In this document: in pieces, positions 23,750-34,888 of the stretch
Layout: every line of letters starts with the position of its first letter
Position numbering within the stretch: position 1 is the first letter of the stretch
Origin: Cryptomeria japonica
Lineage: Eukaryota; Streptophyta; Pinopsida; Cupressales; Cupressaceae
DNA: 64,000 bases
Direction: 5' to 3'
NCBI RefSeq assembly: GCF_030272615.1
Contig: NC_081406.1
Location: 140,462,361-140,526,360 of the forward strand
Notes under the pieces: generated by a model
What the model saw: the letters and a program-made list of their open reading frames with translations, nothing else
Database searches by the model: none
Told to the model about the DNA's origin: nothing
Translations under genes and position numbers: made by a program

Positions 23750-24072
23750 GGGGCAGAAACCCCTAATCTGTCTCTGAGCTACTCAAATGATTCTTTAGGC
23801 AAATGTTTAGTGAAAATATCTACAATCTTCTCTTTAGTGTTCACATAAACCAGTCTACCCTCATTTTCTTCCACCTTCTCCTTCAAAAAGTTATACATGG
23901 TAAATATATGCTTTGTCTTAGAGTGAAATACCAGATTCTTTGATATGTCTATAGTAGCAAAGTTATCATAGTGAATAAATACCAGTCCAATGCAATGCAC
24001 TTTTATGTCCTTCAACATTTGTTTCATCCATAGAACTTGTGTACAGTTCGTAGTAGAAACAATACTCAACTT
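23750..24072 (-). pseudogene. Copia RNase H (3' end of pol), element E
   Basis: The minus-strand frame gives TTNCTQVLWMKQMLKDIKV, IDISKNLVFHSKTKH, MYNFLKEKVEE and VDIFTKHLPKESFE, the conserved C-terminal end of plant copia RNase H. It is cut by F just upstream. About 380 bp between this end and the LTR (23379-23750) hold no coding sequence; they contain short CTCCCCCT words. Confidence 0.87.
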
Positions 24073-25002
24073 TGTTGGAAATTGACACTCAATTGGTTGG
24101 TTTCAATATGTTGTCATTGATGGCAACATGGCAACTTGTTCCAACTTCATATTTTTGTTCAATTGTGTACCGACATGCACTTCACAGACACTTCATCGAC
24201 ACCGACACCGACAAGTTGGATACATTTCTTTGGTTATAGGCAATGTAGGCCAACATGGTTTAGAATTAGGTTATTGGTATTGGAGGTTGACATCATTTGG
24301 ATCCAGCATCAACAATTGTTTTTCATATTCATGTTTTATGTTATCTAGCCGACATGTATATTCGTATTGTAAATATCTTTGTAAGCCGACATAAGGCATG
24401 ATGAATTGTAAAGGGTATATAGGTCAGTTGGTTAGATCATTTTGTGTAAGGGATTGATAAGTGAATAAAATAATGTTATGTAATGTGTAATATATGAGAG
24501 AGATCATGTATGTGAGGATATTCATGTAAAGGGGTATTCCGGTAAAGGGTTTAGGGTTTCAGACTGGAATAGACAAAGCTTAACTAGAATTGTATTTAGA
24601 CATAGAAGATGTTATCTTTGTAGTTCAATCATTTCTCCAAATTGGAGTCTAGATTTTTATGCAGTTAGTGAGGCTCCTTTTGTGATTGAGAAGTGTGCTC
24701 TAGGCTATAAGCCTTCCTGCAAGTGCAGGCCCCTATATTTTGTAATATCTCTTCATATGGCTAGTGACTTGATATTGTGGGTCACAAATCCCACCATGGT
24801 GTTTCCTCTTTGAGGTTTTCCATGTATAACTTTGTGTATTATGGTATTCATTTGTGTGATTGGCTCATTGGTTTATTTACTTCTTTCAATTCTATATGTA
24901 CCGGTATACTAGTTGGTGTATGCATGTTTTAATAAGGTTAAAATTGAGAGTTCTAGTAGAAAAATGATTCGTCCCCCTTCTTAGTGTTCTTGGATTCCAA
25001 CA
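24073..25002 (+). repeat. 5' LTR of F
   Basis: 930 bp, TGTTGGAAATTGACACTC to GGATTCCAACA, with TTGTCATTGATGGCAA near the start. It matches 52317-53143 throughout. The copia signature GTGTTTCCTCTTTGAGG with TTTTCCATGTATAAC lies at about 24798-24830. The 5-bp site on the left is AACTT; the right one is not visible. Confidence 0.92.
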
Positions 25003-25003
25003 A

Positions 25004-25016
25004 TTGGTATCAGAGC
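25004..25016 (+). promoter_or_regulatory. Primer binding site of F (tRNA-iMet)
   Basis: TTGGTATCAGAGC one base inside the LTR end, identical to the C and B sites. Confidence 0.92.
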
Positions 25017-25070
25017 CTTGTACCTCAGAGGAAGTTTAACATCTTGAGGAAGATCCTAAATCTGGAATCC

Positions 25071-25987
25071 ATGGATATGAGTTTGGAGAAGCAACTTGAG
25101 GTGGCACTTGAAGATTATGATGTTGAAAGGATGAAGAACTTGAAGCTACAAGATGAATTAAATTATTTTTAGGAATTCATTCTCATCCTACAGGAGAGGT
25201 TGTCATCTATTCAGGCTAAAAGAAAGGAACTTTTGCAAAATAAGGATAATGAAGAGAAAGATGCACTTAATGAAAGATGTCTGAAGCTGAGTCAGGAGAA
25301 CATGATCATGAGAAATAAAATGCAAGATATAACTATGAGGATGTCTAAGGAGATTGAAGACTGGAAGAAAAAGGAAGAAAATATTGTTGTATCTTTGAAG
25401 AACAAATTTGAAGAATGTGGTAGGTTGGTTCATGAGAATGATATGTTGAGAACTGATTTAATACAATCCCAAAGAAATGAACAAGAGCTTGAGAGACAAA
25501 TGATAATTCAGAGAGATGATCTTGCTATTGCAAGTGAGTATAAAGAAAAATTCAAGACTAGTTCAACATAGCTAGATGAGTTATTGAAGAGACAAAGGAA
25601 GAATAGAGATATTGGTGGACTTGGATTTGAACAAGGACAGAGTTTTGGTACTGCAAATGAAGATCAAATCAGGGTTTTGATTTGCTCTATTTCTATATTG
25701 CCTAGCCATGTTTGGTCACATGGCTAGGCAATATAGAAATAGAGCAAATCAGAACCCTAATTCTGCTCTTGGTCAATGTTCTAAATGTAATAAGTATGGA
25801 CATAAGACAAAAGGTTGCAGAATAAATGTTAAATGTTATGCATGTGGAAAATTTGGACATATGGCTAATCAGTGCAGGTGAAGCAATTATTAAGAATAAT
25901 GTTACATGTTATGCATGTAATGAGGTTGGACATATTGCTAAATTCTGTAGAAGCAGAAATCCACCAACACAAAGCTCATTTGGCAAC
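25071..25987 (+). pseudogene. Coiled-coil, multi-CCHC gag-like ORF of F
   Basis: Start chosen at MDMSLEKQLEVALEDYDVE, which aligns with the start of the I copy (MENLRKQLEGALVDNDV). About 180 residues of strongly charged heptad-like coiled coil follow, with TAG stops at 25170 and 25569 where I has readable codons. The last part holds three CxxCxxxxHxxxxC knuckles: CSKCNKYGHKTKGC, CYACGKFGHMANQC and, after a slip, CYACNEVGHIAKFC. A large inverted duplication (25669-25760) breaks the frame before the knuckles. It has no UBN2-type capsid domain that I recognise, unlike C, K and B. Likely RNA-binding and multimerising. Confidence 0.75.
25669..25760. repeat. Long inverted duplication inside F gag-like ORF
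   Basis: Perfect 32-bp arms at 25679-25710 and 25719-25750 are separated by the 8-bp spacer TTTGGTCA. They extend another 10 bp outward (25669-25678 and 25751-25760) with about two mismatches. The right arm is the native coding strand (HMARQYRNRANQNPN, leading into the knuckles). The left arm is its inverted copy and shifts the frame. Confidence 0.93.
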
Positions 25988-26346
25988 TAAGGAAGATGCC
26001 TTATGGGTAGGCAAAATTCATGAAGATGTTGCATATGCCCTGGGAAGAGGTCTGGAAGACGTTCCAGACATTGGAGATGCTTATCCGACATGGAGATGTT
26101 TTATCAAGATCCTGTGTCTTCCAATGGAAGTCATTAATATCATGATAGATTAGGGTTTCTTGAAGGATAAAAGATCGAATTCACTTCATTTCTAATCACT
26201 TTGCATTCAGAGCATTTCAAGGAGATTCAGAGGAAGTATAAGGCGAATCAGTGAGATCGATATCATCTTAAGTGATTTCACCAGCGATTGGAAGAGGTCT
26301 TTAGGGTCTTTCACTGACAGTGATTCACACATATTTATCTTCAATC

Positions 26347-26651
26347 ATGGAAGTGAGATCATCATTTGTACCTATGTTTGTTGCAAATTTGACTATTGTT
26401 GAGGTCAAGGATCATCCCAGGCTGATTTTCAAGTGATATATACATGTTGCTACCCTAAACGATTTGGTTGGCACTTTTTCCCATATCTTGGAAGGAGTCA
26501 TGTATGTTGAAGATGTAAGAGCCTACATTCATTGTCATATTGAGGATTTAGGAATGACTGATATTAAGAGCATGTATATGAATGAGCTAATGGGAGATTC
26601 TGGAAAGATTAAGCCTAAATACTAGCATATTGTGGATCTAGGGTTTACTGG
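26347..26651 (+). pseudogene. Unknown ORF2 of F, segment 1 (N-terminus)
   Basis: Begins MEVRSSFVPMFVANLTIVEV, aligned with MASYSAPKFIPNPTIVENV in element I. Shared later words are HPRxIFK, YIHCHIEDL against YIHCKIEEL, GKIKPKY against GIVKPEH, and DLGFTG against ETLGFVE. TGA and TAG stops are present. It is cut after GFTG by insertion O and continues at 29254. I do not recognise the family. Confidence 0.7.
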
Positions 26652-29253
26652 TGATGAGGAGGAAGAATAGAAGTTGGTCTTCTTTGAGGTTGGTGGGCTT
26701 TTGTTCTCAATGTGCTTCCCAAATCAATCCCTAGGCACAAATAGGATTCTTCTAAACCTTTCTCCTATCTCCTCCTCTCTATTCAACACTGCTTGCACCC
26801 TTTTGAATTGTACATCACTCCTCCTTACCTTCCATGCTAAGGCATTCAAGTCTGAAATGAGGTCCTCTTGTGTGTCACCAAAAATGAACAAGTTTGGTTG
26901 TCCAACTGGCTGAATCTCCTCTCTTCCAGGAATGGGCAACTGTTGGAGAACCATGGTTTACCAAATCTTGTTTGCACCTTTAAGGAATTAAATCATATTA
27001 AAGTGTTGATTGAGCATCTGGATAGGTCTACAAGGTATGATGACTGTCCTTCACTTTTCAAGAATGGAAATTTCTAAGTTGGATACAAGGAGCGTTGAAA
27101 TACTCAAGGCAACTTCTAGGTTCAAAAGGTCATCTTGAACAAATGACTTAGTGCAACACTATGGAGAATGTAGTAGGGTGTCTCATGTCTCAAATCACCA
27201 GTTTTGATGGTTTGAAACAATCATTTGCTTCTCCTTCCTTACCGATTTCATGAAATTGTCAAAATTGCTCCAAAAAGGCTACTAGAATTAGCCCTAGTTT
27301 TTGATGAAATTTGTTCACCCTGCTCAACCTACTAAACTTCATGACAAACCCTTGGAGATGTGGTCATTTGATGATGAGAGCTCAAGGATTTTTTCTATGG
27401 CAAGTACTATACAGACTGTTTGAGGACTGTCCCACAAAATATGCACTTTTCAAGGGTTTTTAAGGGTTTTAGAGAGGGTTTGCAATTTAAAGGTCTCCTC
27501 CATGATGCTAGACCAATTTTAAATGTTCCAAACCTTTATTTAACATATATCAAACACTTCCAAGGATTCAAAACCTATCTTAGCATCCTGACATTATGTC
27601 AAACAAGTACCATGCTGCTGCCTTTACACAGAAATAACAGTCTAGATGACTGGGACAACACTATTTTTAAGGTTTGCATACATTTTGAACATTGGTGAAC
27701 CATATACAATGAAATTTTATCAAATGCAGATGCAACAATGACTTGAGAGATGTTTTAATACCCTACAAAACAAATAGGAAAAGAATTCCTGATGACTGTT
27801 ACTCATACACCCACCATCACTGCATTTTTATAGTCTTAAAACTGTGACAACTTTCTTTCTCTGTTTTGACCTGCTTCTTCACTCTATCCCTGGCCTGCAA
27901 GAAGGTGTTAAAGGCATGATATAATAATGAATTTATCCTCTTCAAAGATCTTGTAAATTTGGACACTTAAAAGATGCCACAGGGCATGACAACATTATGA
28001 GACTATGACAGAAAATACACCTTTCTAGGATCCTTATTTAGGTCCTTTACAACCAAAGTGTGTATCTTGCCTTCTTAACATTGAAAACATTTACAAATAC
28101 ATTCCAAGATGCAAGAAAGGGGAATACATCATTCCATTCTATCCATTTAGAGAGGTTGGCAATGAGGATCTAACAGTGAAACAGTGACTCACTATTTTGC
28201 AGTCTGTTTTACACCTTTGCTTCTTGCAACCAACCAAGTCATGAGAGAGACAAGGATGGTGAAATACAATTAAGACTCTTGCCAACTTAATTCTTCTTCA
28301 ACATATCAAAGTACAGTGCTATGAATAGCAAAGTACCATTCAAACAACTTTAAGGATACCCAAGCCAAGTTACTCACTCCACATACTTGCCATGGGTTTA
28401 CAAACACCTGTGAATAGTTAGAAAAGGAAAAAAAATGTATAATATAGTATGTATAGAGGGTCCAATAGATTTCCTCAAAGCCATGGATGAATAGACCTTG
28501 AAGCAATTAGTTGGACCATGAATGATCTTCCATTGGAACCACAAAACAATGCCTTTCACAAGAACACTTCAAATAAAACTTGTTCCAATCACTACTAAAA
28601 AATCAAAGGAGATCACATCAATCAAAAATAGGATCAGTACGGACTCATGGAGCCATGGTACGGACTGTACTCTAAAAAGTGCAGAAAACTAGTTAAAAAC
28701 TCCCAAAATACAAGCACAAACAAGTATTCCTCTTATTTTTCCAACATGAACTATGCATACAATCATGGGAACATGGTTTTTAAACATGTGCCAACTTATT
28801 GAAGCCCTTGTATGGACAGATACAGGCTGGAACTAACCAAAACCACCAAAAGTCACTTTTTTGCACTTTTTGACAACTTTTTTGACAACTTTTGACAACT
28901 TTTGTTGCTCAAAAAGTTGCATTTTGACTCCCGGTGACTTGGCACTCAAAAAAATGACTCAAAATCATTGGAAACACTAAATAAACATGCTCCAATTCCT
29001 TTCAAGGCTTTACAACATCAAAAATTCAAAAATGCTCATTTGGATCCAAAATTGACAATTTTTGGCCCATTGAGCAAAAAAACAAAAATCTTGGAAACTC
29101 TTAAACAACAATGAGTTCCAAACCTTATTACACCACAAAAAAAACCTATTAAACCTACTGGAAACATAAAATAAACACACATGCTTAATTTGCAACAAAA
29201 ATGCTATACCTGCTAGGATTTGAGCACTCAGGTGCTCAAGTGCTCCTGCACCA
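26652..29253 (+). mobile_element. 2.6-kb TG..CA insertion O, possibly a solo LTR
   Basis: The segment starts TGATGAGGAGG and ends TCCTGCACCA. It is flanked by the exact 5-bp duplication ACTGG (26647-26651 and 29254-29258), and it cleanly interrupts ORF2 of F. Ends of the TG..CA type with a 5-bp duplication are the LTR-retrotransposon pattern, and I see no paired LTRs, primer site or pol inside, so a long solo LTR is the simplest reading. Orientation is unknown; + is arbitrary. It contains a 76-codon minus-strand open frame (26724-26954) with no recognised domain and a TTTGACAACTTTT triple repeat at about 28868-28905. Confidence 0.7.
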
Positions 29254-29886
29254 ACTGGCATTCTGGATATTCTAGAATTTGAAGAAGAGATCGTTAGGTA
29301 TATTTTGAGTAGAGTGCATGGAGAGTTTATCTTGTTGGATAGACTATATAAGATTAGGAAGGAGGCCATCAGGGAAATCACTGGTTTACCGCAGGCTGGA
29401 CAACGTCTGGAGAAGAAAGTTTCAAATGATCAGGTTAACAAGATCACCAATGCAACATCATACAAGAAATCAATGAGGATCAATACTATTACCGACATAG
29501 ATATCAGATTTGGAAGCATGGTCATCGGTTACAAGTTAACACAATCAAACCAACTGAATTCTATTTCTAGCTCCTGCATTTATGCAGCTCACAAAATGAT
29601 GAGGGAGAATGAAAAATTAGATCTATGTGGTTGGATGAATTATTGATTAAACTAGGAAAGATTAATGGAGAAAAGAAGGGAACTTTTTGTTATGGTAACT
29701 TAATTGTCTATTTAATGCTATTTTTAATCAATGAGATTCCCAGTTTTGGGAAGAGAAAATGGGCATTCGATATCCCAATAGGGAGACAATTAAAACAGTC
29801 TATTGCTACATTGGGTAGTCAAAGAGATGGCAAAGTGTGGGGTTACTTTAAAGCATATCAAAAGGGTATGAATTTTAGGATGAGGG
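29254..29886 (+). pseudogene. Unknown ORF2 of F, segment 2
   Basis: Continues from 26651 as GILDILEFEEEIVRYILSR. It aligns with element I over SRVHGEF/SRAHGEF, AIREITGLP/AIRVVIGLP, DIDIRFGSMVIGYK/DINVRFVSMVLGYK, NQLNSISSSCI/NRLNSISSLCI, GEKKGTFCYGNLIVYLM/GDKKGTFHFGSLLVCLM and IGRQL/IGRQF. One stop at 29643-29645 lies between WMNY and LIKLGK. It is cut by solo LTR J at 29887 after RMR. The extended conservation with I argues for a real protein, function unknown. Confidence 0.75.
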
Positions 29887-31290
29887 TGTTGGTATTTGAT
29901 TGAAGATTGTATTGATGAACTATTGTGTTGTCATTGATGTCAATTATAACTGGTATATGATGTTGTTATGATGTTATTTTGCAACCAGTAGGTGAGCTAG
30001 TGAAGGAAACCAATATTACTTAAGAAGCAGTAAGATCAACTAGTAACCCTACCTATTGATGTGCCAAACCCTAACCGATGGAGCTTGGTGAATCGATTGT
30101 ATTAGTTTATAATCAATTGGTGAACGGTAATGATTAGGCCACATATGCATGTTGTATATGAAGAGTTTCAAATGGTTTTTGGCACATAGAGATAACTGTT
30201 TTATCTTAGGAATGAGTGAGTACATTGCATAAAGTGGAAACCATGTGATGAGTTATAGGAATTGATGAACTGGTGATCAAGGAGCAGTCGAGGTTGTCTT
30301 GAACAATGTGCAATGATTTCTATGTAATCTAACAGTCATACTTGAGCTGATTTGTTTGTAATCTCTATGAAATCTTAGGTTTTTGATGTGTTACAGACCT
30401 GTTGTTTTGCTTATAAGGTCGATCAGTTCTTTTGTTGTAGTGTTGCCAATTTTTGTTAAGTGTTAGTATGATTGGTTGCCAAACTAGAAGGTGTATCTAC
30501 AGTATGTGTGAAGGTAGATAGGAGCATGAGAAGGATCTAATCAAGTAGAGTAGTTCTATTTACCAGATCAGAAAACCCCTATTGTTTTTAACAATTACAA
30601 CAGTCAAATCCCTAACCGGGTAAGCTTTAACATTCTTAGTGCTATCTAAATCCTCTAACCAAGTGATCCATTAGCTTGGATTTCAAATCCTCTATCGAGG
30701 TTACTCCTAATAGGGTATTACTTCTAACAGGGCATTATAGTCAATCCCTTAACCAGGTGGTCCCTAATAGGATTTGTTCCTAACAGGACATTTTGTAAAG
30801 CTTTAGCTAGCTTGGCTCCCAACAAGGAGAAATTCAGAAGAGTTCAAAATACTTGTGGGTATTCATCCCCACCGTTGTTTTTCCCATTTGGGTTTTCACG
30901 ACAAAAATCATTGTGTCAAGTGGTGAATGAATTTAATGGTAATTTTTTATATGGTTAATTTGCCTAACTATTAAATCCACTTAGATATGATAAGATGACC
31001 AACAGTAATCTAAAATGTTCTTTTACTATTGTTAGTAAAGTATTTGAATATTTTTGTTAAATGATTTGGGTGTTTCAGAGTTATTATACTATTATTCTGT
31101 TATGACGGTCAACCAGTATACTTGACAGTGATATTGCAATTTGTAGTTCAGTGTTTGAACTAGTTAGTTCAGAGATTGACTTGTGAGATTGTTTTTGATG
31201 TTGGTGAAATTTTTGTTAGTTTTCTATCTACTGATTCACCCTCTCCTTCTTAGTAGTTGTTCAGATCCTTATTGATTCATCATACCATCA
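29887..31290 (+). mobile_element. Solo LTR J (K family)
   Basis: 1404 bp, TGTTGGTATTTGATTG to CATACCATCA, flanked by the exact 5-bp duplication GAGGG (29882-29886 and 31291-31295). It matches the K LTRs along its whole length (for example the hairpin array at 30605-30845, and TGTGGGTATTCATCCCCACC near 30855). No primer site, internal region or second LTR is present, so it arose by LTR-LTR recombination. Confidence 0.93.
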
Positions 31291-31602
31291 GAGGGTTCCT
31301 AAGCACATTGTTGAGAAGTACACAATAGACATATGCTTCATGGTCAAGAAAGATGAAAATTTGATGGAAGATGTAAAACCCTAAAAGATTTGGATTAAGG
31401 AAATGGGTTATGAAGTTGATGCACAGATCCTTGATGCTTATGCACAAATGCCAATTGAGACACCTATTGATGAAAATGTCAAAAGATTTCATACTGCTAA
31501 ACAAAAGAAGCAAGAGGTTGAAACTAATTTCAACCAGAAGAAGAGAGAGAAGAAGGAATGAAAGGAAAGTAAATTTGTTGAGAAAGTTTCACAAGATATT
31601 AA
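31291..31602 (+). pseudogene. Unknown ORF2 of F, segment 3
   Basis: Resumes after J as VPKHIVEKYTIDICFMVKKD, aligned with LPQSIVDKYDKEICFVIKKD in I, then WIKEMGYEVDAQILDAYAQ aligned with WVTEMRYEVDLNILETYAK. A Lys-rich tract and a TGA at 31559-31561 follow. It is cut by K at 31603. Confidence 0.75.
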
Positions 31603-32416
31603 TGTTGGAATTGCATGAAGATTACATTGATTTCAATAGAAACCAGTAATGGAGTTGTATTTCAACAGGTAGTGATGTAGTAATGCAACTGGTAGTAGAG
31701 TAGTGATAGAAACTAGTATTGGTATTCCAAGAAGAGAGATGAACCAGTAACCTTAACCTGTTGATAAGTTGAACCCTAACTGATGGATCTTGGAGAATTG
31801 GTTATGTTGATCTATGATCGAATGGTGATCAGAGATGGAGATTCCATGTATGCATGGTGCACGTGATGAGTTTGAAAGTGGTTTTGGCACGTAGAGATAA
31901 CTATTTTATCTTGGGAATGAGAAAATGCATAGCATGAAGTGAATAACGCATGATGAGTTACAAGATCCAATGTACAGTGATCCAAGAGTGATTGAAGTTT
32001 TCTTGAATAATGAGCAGTTGATTTCTATGTAATCCAACGATCATGTTTGAACTGATATGTTTGCAATCTCTATGAGATCTTAGGTTTTGTGATGTGTTAC
32101 CGACCTATTGTATTTTTTTATAAGGTCAATGAGTTGTTTTGTAAGTGTGTTGGCAACTTGGTTAAGTGTGGTAGTGGTTGATTGCCGAACCAGAAGGAGT
32201 ATCTATAGAATGTTTTGAAGGAAGATAGGAGCATAAACGGATCTGACTAAGCAAGATAGTGCTATGACCAGATCAAAAAAAATTTTGTTGTTCTCTAAGA
32301 ATTACAACAGTTAAATCCCTTAACTGGGTAAGGTTTAATGGGATTTGGTGCTTTATAAATCCTCTAACCAGGTGATCCATTCGCTTGGATTTGAAATCCT
32401 CTATCGAGGTTACCCC

Positions 32417-32776
32417 TGCTAATGTTTGTAGCTTCAGTCAAATGATCATTTAGAATACATATAATATATGTTGATTAATAATAATATATTATTATGTTAT
32501 ATTATTATATTATTATTAATCATATAAAATTTAATATTCAATATTAATCTATTATATTATTCTAAATTAATAATTGATTGATGAAACATTATAATATTGA
32601 TTAATTTATTATAATTAAAGGAGAGACATGTTCGTTCAAGGACATGCCTCTCCAAAGGAATATATATAGTATAATGTTATTCAATTTGAGAACACATAGA
32701 ATTCGAAGAATGCAAGTATCAGATTAATTCAGATATATAAATTAAAATACATCCAATAAACCTGGGAAAATCAACA
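32417..32776 (+). repeat. 5' LTR of M
   Basis: 360 bp and nearly identical to 34528-34888, so M is young relative to its surroundings. It contains a strong AT palindrome at 32472-32522 (TGATTAATAATAATATA and its inverse) and a TATATATAG box at about 32663. Confidence 0.92.
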
Positions 32777-33700
32777 TGGTATCAGAGCTCAAGCCTGTGA
32801 AGTTTAATTTGGAGGTTGGAGAGGGTTGGAGAATTCAGGTTTTGCTAGAATTTTCAGTCTGAAATATGCCATTGTACGACCCTTGGTTGGCCTCAAAATG
32901 AGGACTATAATATATGGATGGAAATATCTGTGTTTCTAGTTTTCAAATATATTTATCTCATCAAATTTGATTCAGTTTTGTGCAAGATATGATGAATTTG
33001 GTGCAGGTCACTTGAAACCCTACCTAGGGTTAGCAATTTTGGGAAAAATGTCATAACTTTTGTTTTAACCATTGGATCTGGCTATAACTTGGAGGAAATG
33101 TTTGTAATTAGATTTTATAACATCTCACCGAAGAGATTGGATAAATTTGGTAATTTGAAAAAGTTATTAAAGACTGTGTGTGGCAGATCATAATGAAAGT
33201 GTTGATCAAAATTATGAAAATGTTCTACATCATTCAAAGGGAATTATGATGAGAGATGATTCATGCGTGATATTTCTTATATGGGCTCACCTTATTAAAG
33301 GAATTGTTTTAAACTTAAGGATGAAAGCACAATAAAATTGAATTAAAGGGAGAAATAAATTGATGCTTATAAATGAATTGATGATTGAGACCAGATGCAG
33401 AGGGAGTCTGACATTTCAAAAGAGGACAAGAGGTCGATACAAGAACTTGAGCTTCCGAGGGAACAGATGGTTCAGTCAACTTGTGACAATTTCGATCATA
33501 GTGATTGAGAGGGATTTTCACTATTGAAGGTGAAACACTTATGAGGTAAAATTTGATTCAATTGATTATTATACTAATGAAATCATTTAATGCCTTATGG
33601 GCCTTGTGTAAATCACAAGGAAGTGACGACTTCCAAATGATTTCCACTTGTATTTTTGAGGTTATTGGAAGGTGACAATCTTACAATAACTTGAGCTTGT

Positions 33701-34298
33701 GGATAGAATCACCGACAGAGGCAATCCACATGAGAGCTCGTGGATAGAATCACTAACTGAGGCAATCCATGTAAGAGTTTGTGGATAGAATCACCAACTA
33801 AGGCAATCTACATGAGAGCTTGTGGATAGAATAACCAACTGAGGCAATCCACATAAGATCTTGTGGATAGAATCGTCGACTGAGGCAATCCATGTGAGAG
33901 CTAATGGATAGAATCGCCGACTGAGGCAATCCACTTAAGAGCTTGTGGATAGAATCACTGACTGAGGAAATCCACATGAGAGATCATGGATAGAATCGCC
34001 GACTGAGGCAATCCACATAAGAGCTTGTGGATAGAATCATCGACTGAGGCAATCCATGTGAGAGCTCATGGATAAAATCACTGACTAAGGCAATCCATGT
34101 AAGAGCTTGTGGATAGAATCGCTGACTGAGGCAATCCACATGAGAGCTCATGGATAGAATTGCCGACTGAGGAAATCCACGTGAGAGCTCATGGATAGAA
34201 TCGCCGACTGAGGCAATCCACACAAGAGCTTATGGATAGAATCACCGATAGAGGCAATCCATGCAAGAGCTTGTGAATAGAATCGCCGACGGAGGAAA
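33701..34298. repeat. 41-bp minisatellite in M, 15 units
   Basis: The word GGATAGAAT (with single-base variants) begins at 33701, 33742, 33783, 33824, 33865, 33906, 33947, 33988, 34029, 34070, 34111, 34152, 34193, 34234 and 34275, an exact 41-bp period with no indel. Each unit carries GGATAGAATC..CCGACTGAGGCAATCC, whose ends GGAT and ATCC can pair. Minus-strand open frames here (33984-34339) are a by-product of the repeat. Confidence 0.95.
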
Positions 34299-34527
34299 AT
34301 TCCCACCTTAAGACTATGGTCCCTTGTGATGAGCATCATATGGTTGATGCAAATACTCCCAATATCATGAGATGATATTTTTGAGTTATGGTGAATATCA
34401 TGTGCCTTGATATTCTTGTTTATACCATACTTCTTGATATCATAGTGAGATAATATTTTCTCTATTCCATAATTAATCTAGACTTAATGCATTTGCATTG
34501 ATTTTATCTTCCCTAGCTAAGAGGGAG

Positions 34528-34888
34528 TGTTAATGTTTGTAGCTTCAGTCGAATGATCATTTAGAATACATATAATATATGTTGATTAATAATAATATAT
34601 TATTATGTTATATTATTATATTATTATTAATCATATAAAATTTAATATTCAATATTAATCTATTATATTATTCTAAATTAATAATTGATTGATGAAACAT
34701 TATAATATTGATTAAATTATTATAATTAGAAGAGAGACATGTATGTTCAAGGAAATGCCTCTCTAAAGGAATATATATAGTATAATGTTATTCAATTTGA
34801 GAACATATAGAATTCCAAGAATGCAAGTATCAGATTGAATCAAATATATACATTAAAATACATCCAATAAAACCCAGGAAAATCAACA
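34528..34888 (+). repeat. 3' LTR of M
   Basis: 361 bp, preceded by the purine tract AAGAGGGAG and followed by K LTR sequence. The same AT palindrome is at 34583-34633. Confidence 0.92.

Larger units (their letters stand above)
22172..24072 (-). mobile_element. Ty1/copia retrotransposon E (3' part)
   Basis: Minus-strand element inserted in D: 3' LTR 22172-23366, polypurine tract (minus strand AAAGGGGGAGAT) at 23367-23378, a long non-coding gap, and RNase H at 23750-24072. It is cut by F at 24073. Its 5' part should lie to the right of F and G, beyond the window. Confidence 0.83.
32417..34888 (+). mobile_element. Small non-autonomous LTR element M with minisatellite
   Basis: LTRs of about 360 bp at 32417-32776 and 34528-34888 (TGCTAATGTTTGTAG or TGTTAATGTTTGTAG to AAATCAACA). 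The primer site TGGTATCAGAG is at 32777-32787 and the polypurine tract AAGAGGGAG just before 34528. The interior is about 1.75 kb with no gag or pol; a third of it is a 41-bp minisatellite. Flanking sites ACCCC (32412-32416) and ACTCC (34889-34893) differ by one base. TRIM/LARD-like in organisation, and the partner supplying enzymes is unknown. Confidence 0.9.

Noticed and set aside
33701-34298. CRISPR-like array
   Set aside because: Repeat units are directly adjacent with a 41-bp period and no spacers; the context is a plant LTR element.
33984-34339. Minus-strand open frames encoding a repeated MWIASVGDSIHEL-like peptide
   Set aside because: They are produced by the 41-bp minisatellite (three units equal 41 codons); the array has no start context or homologue.
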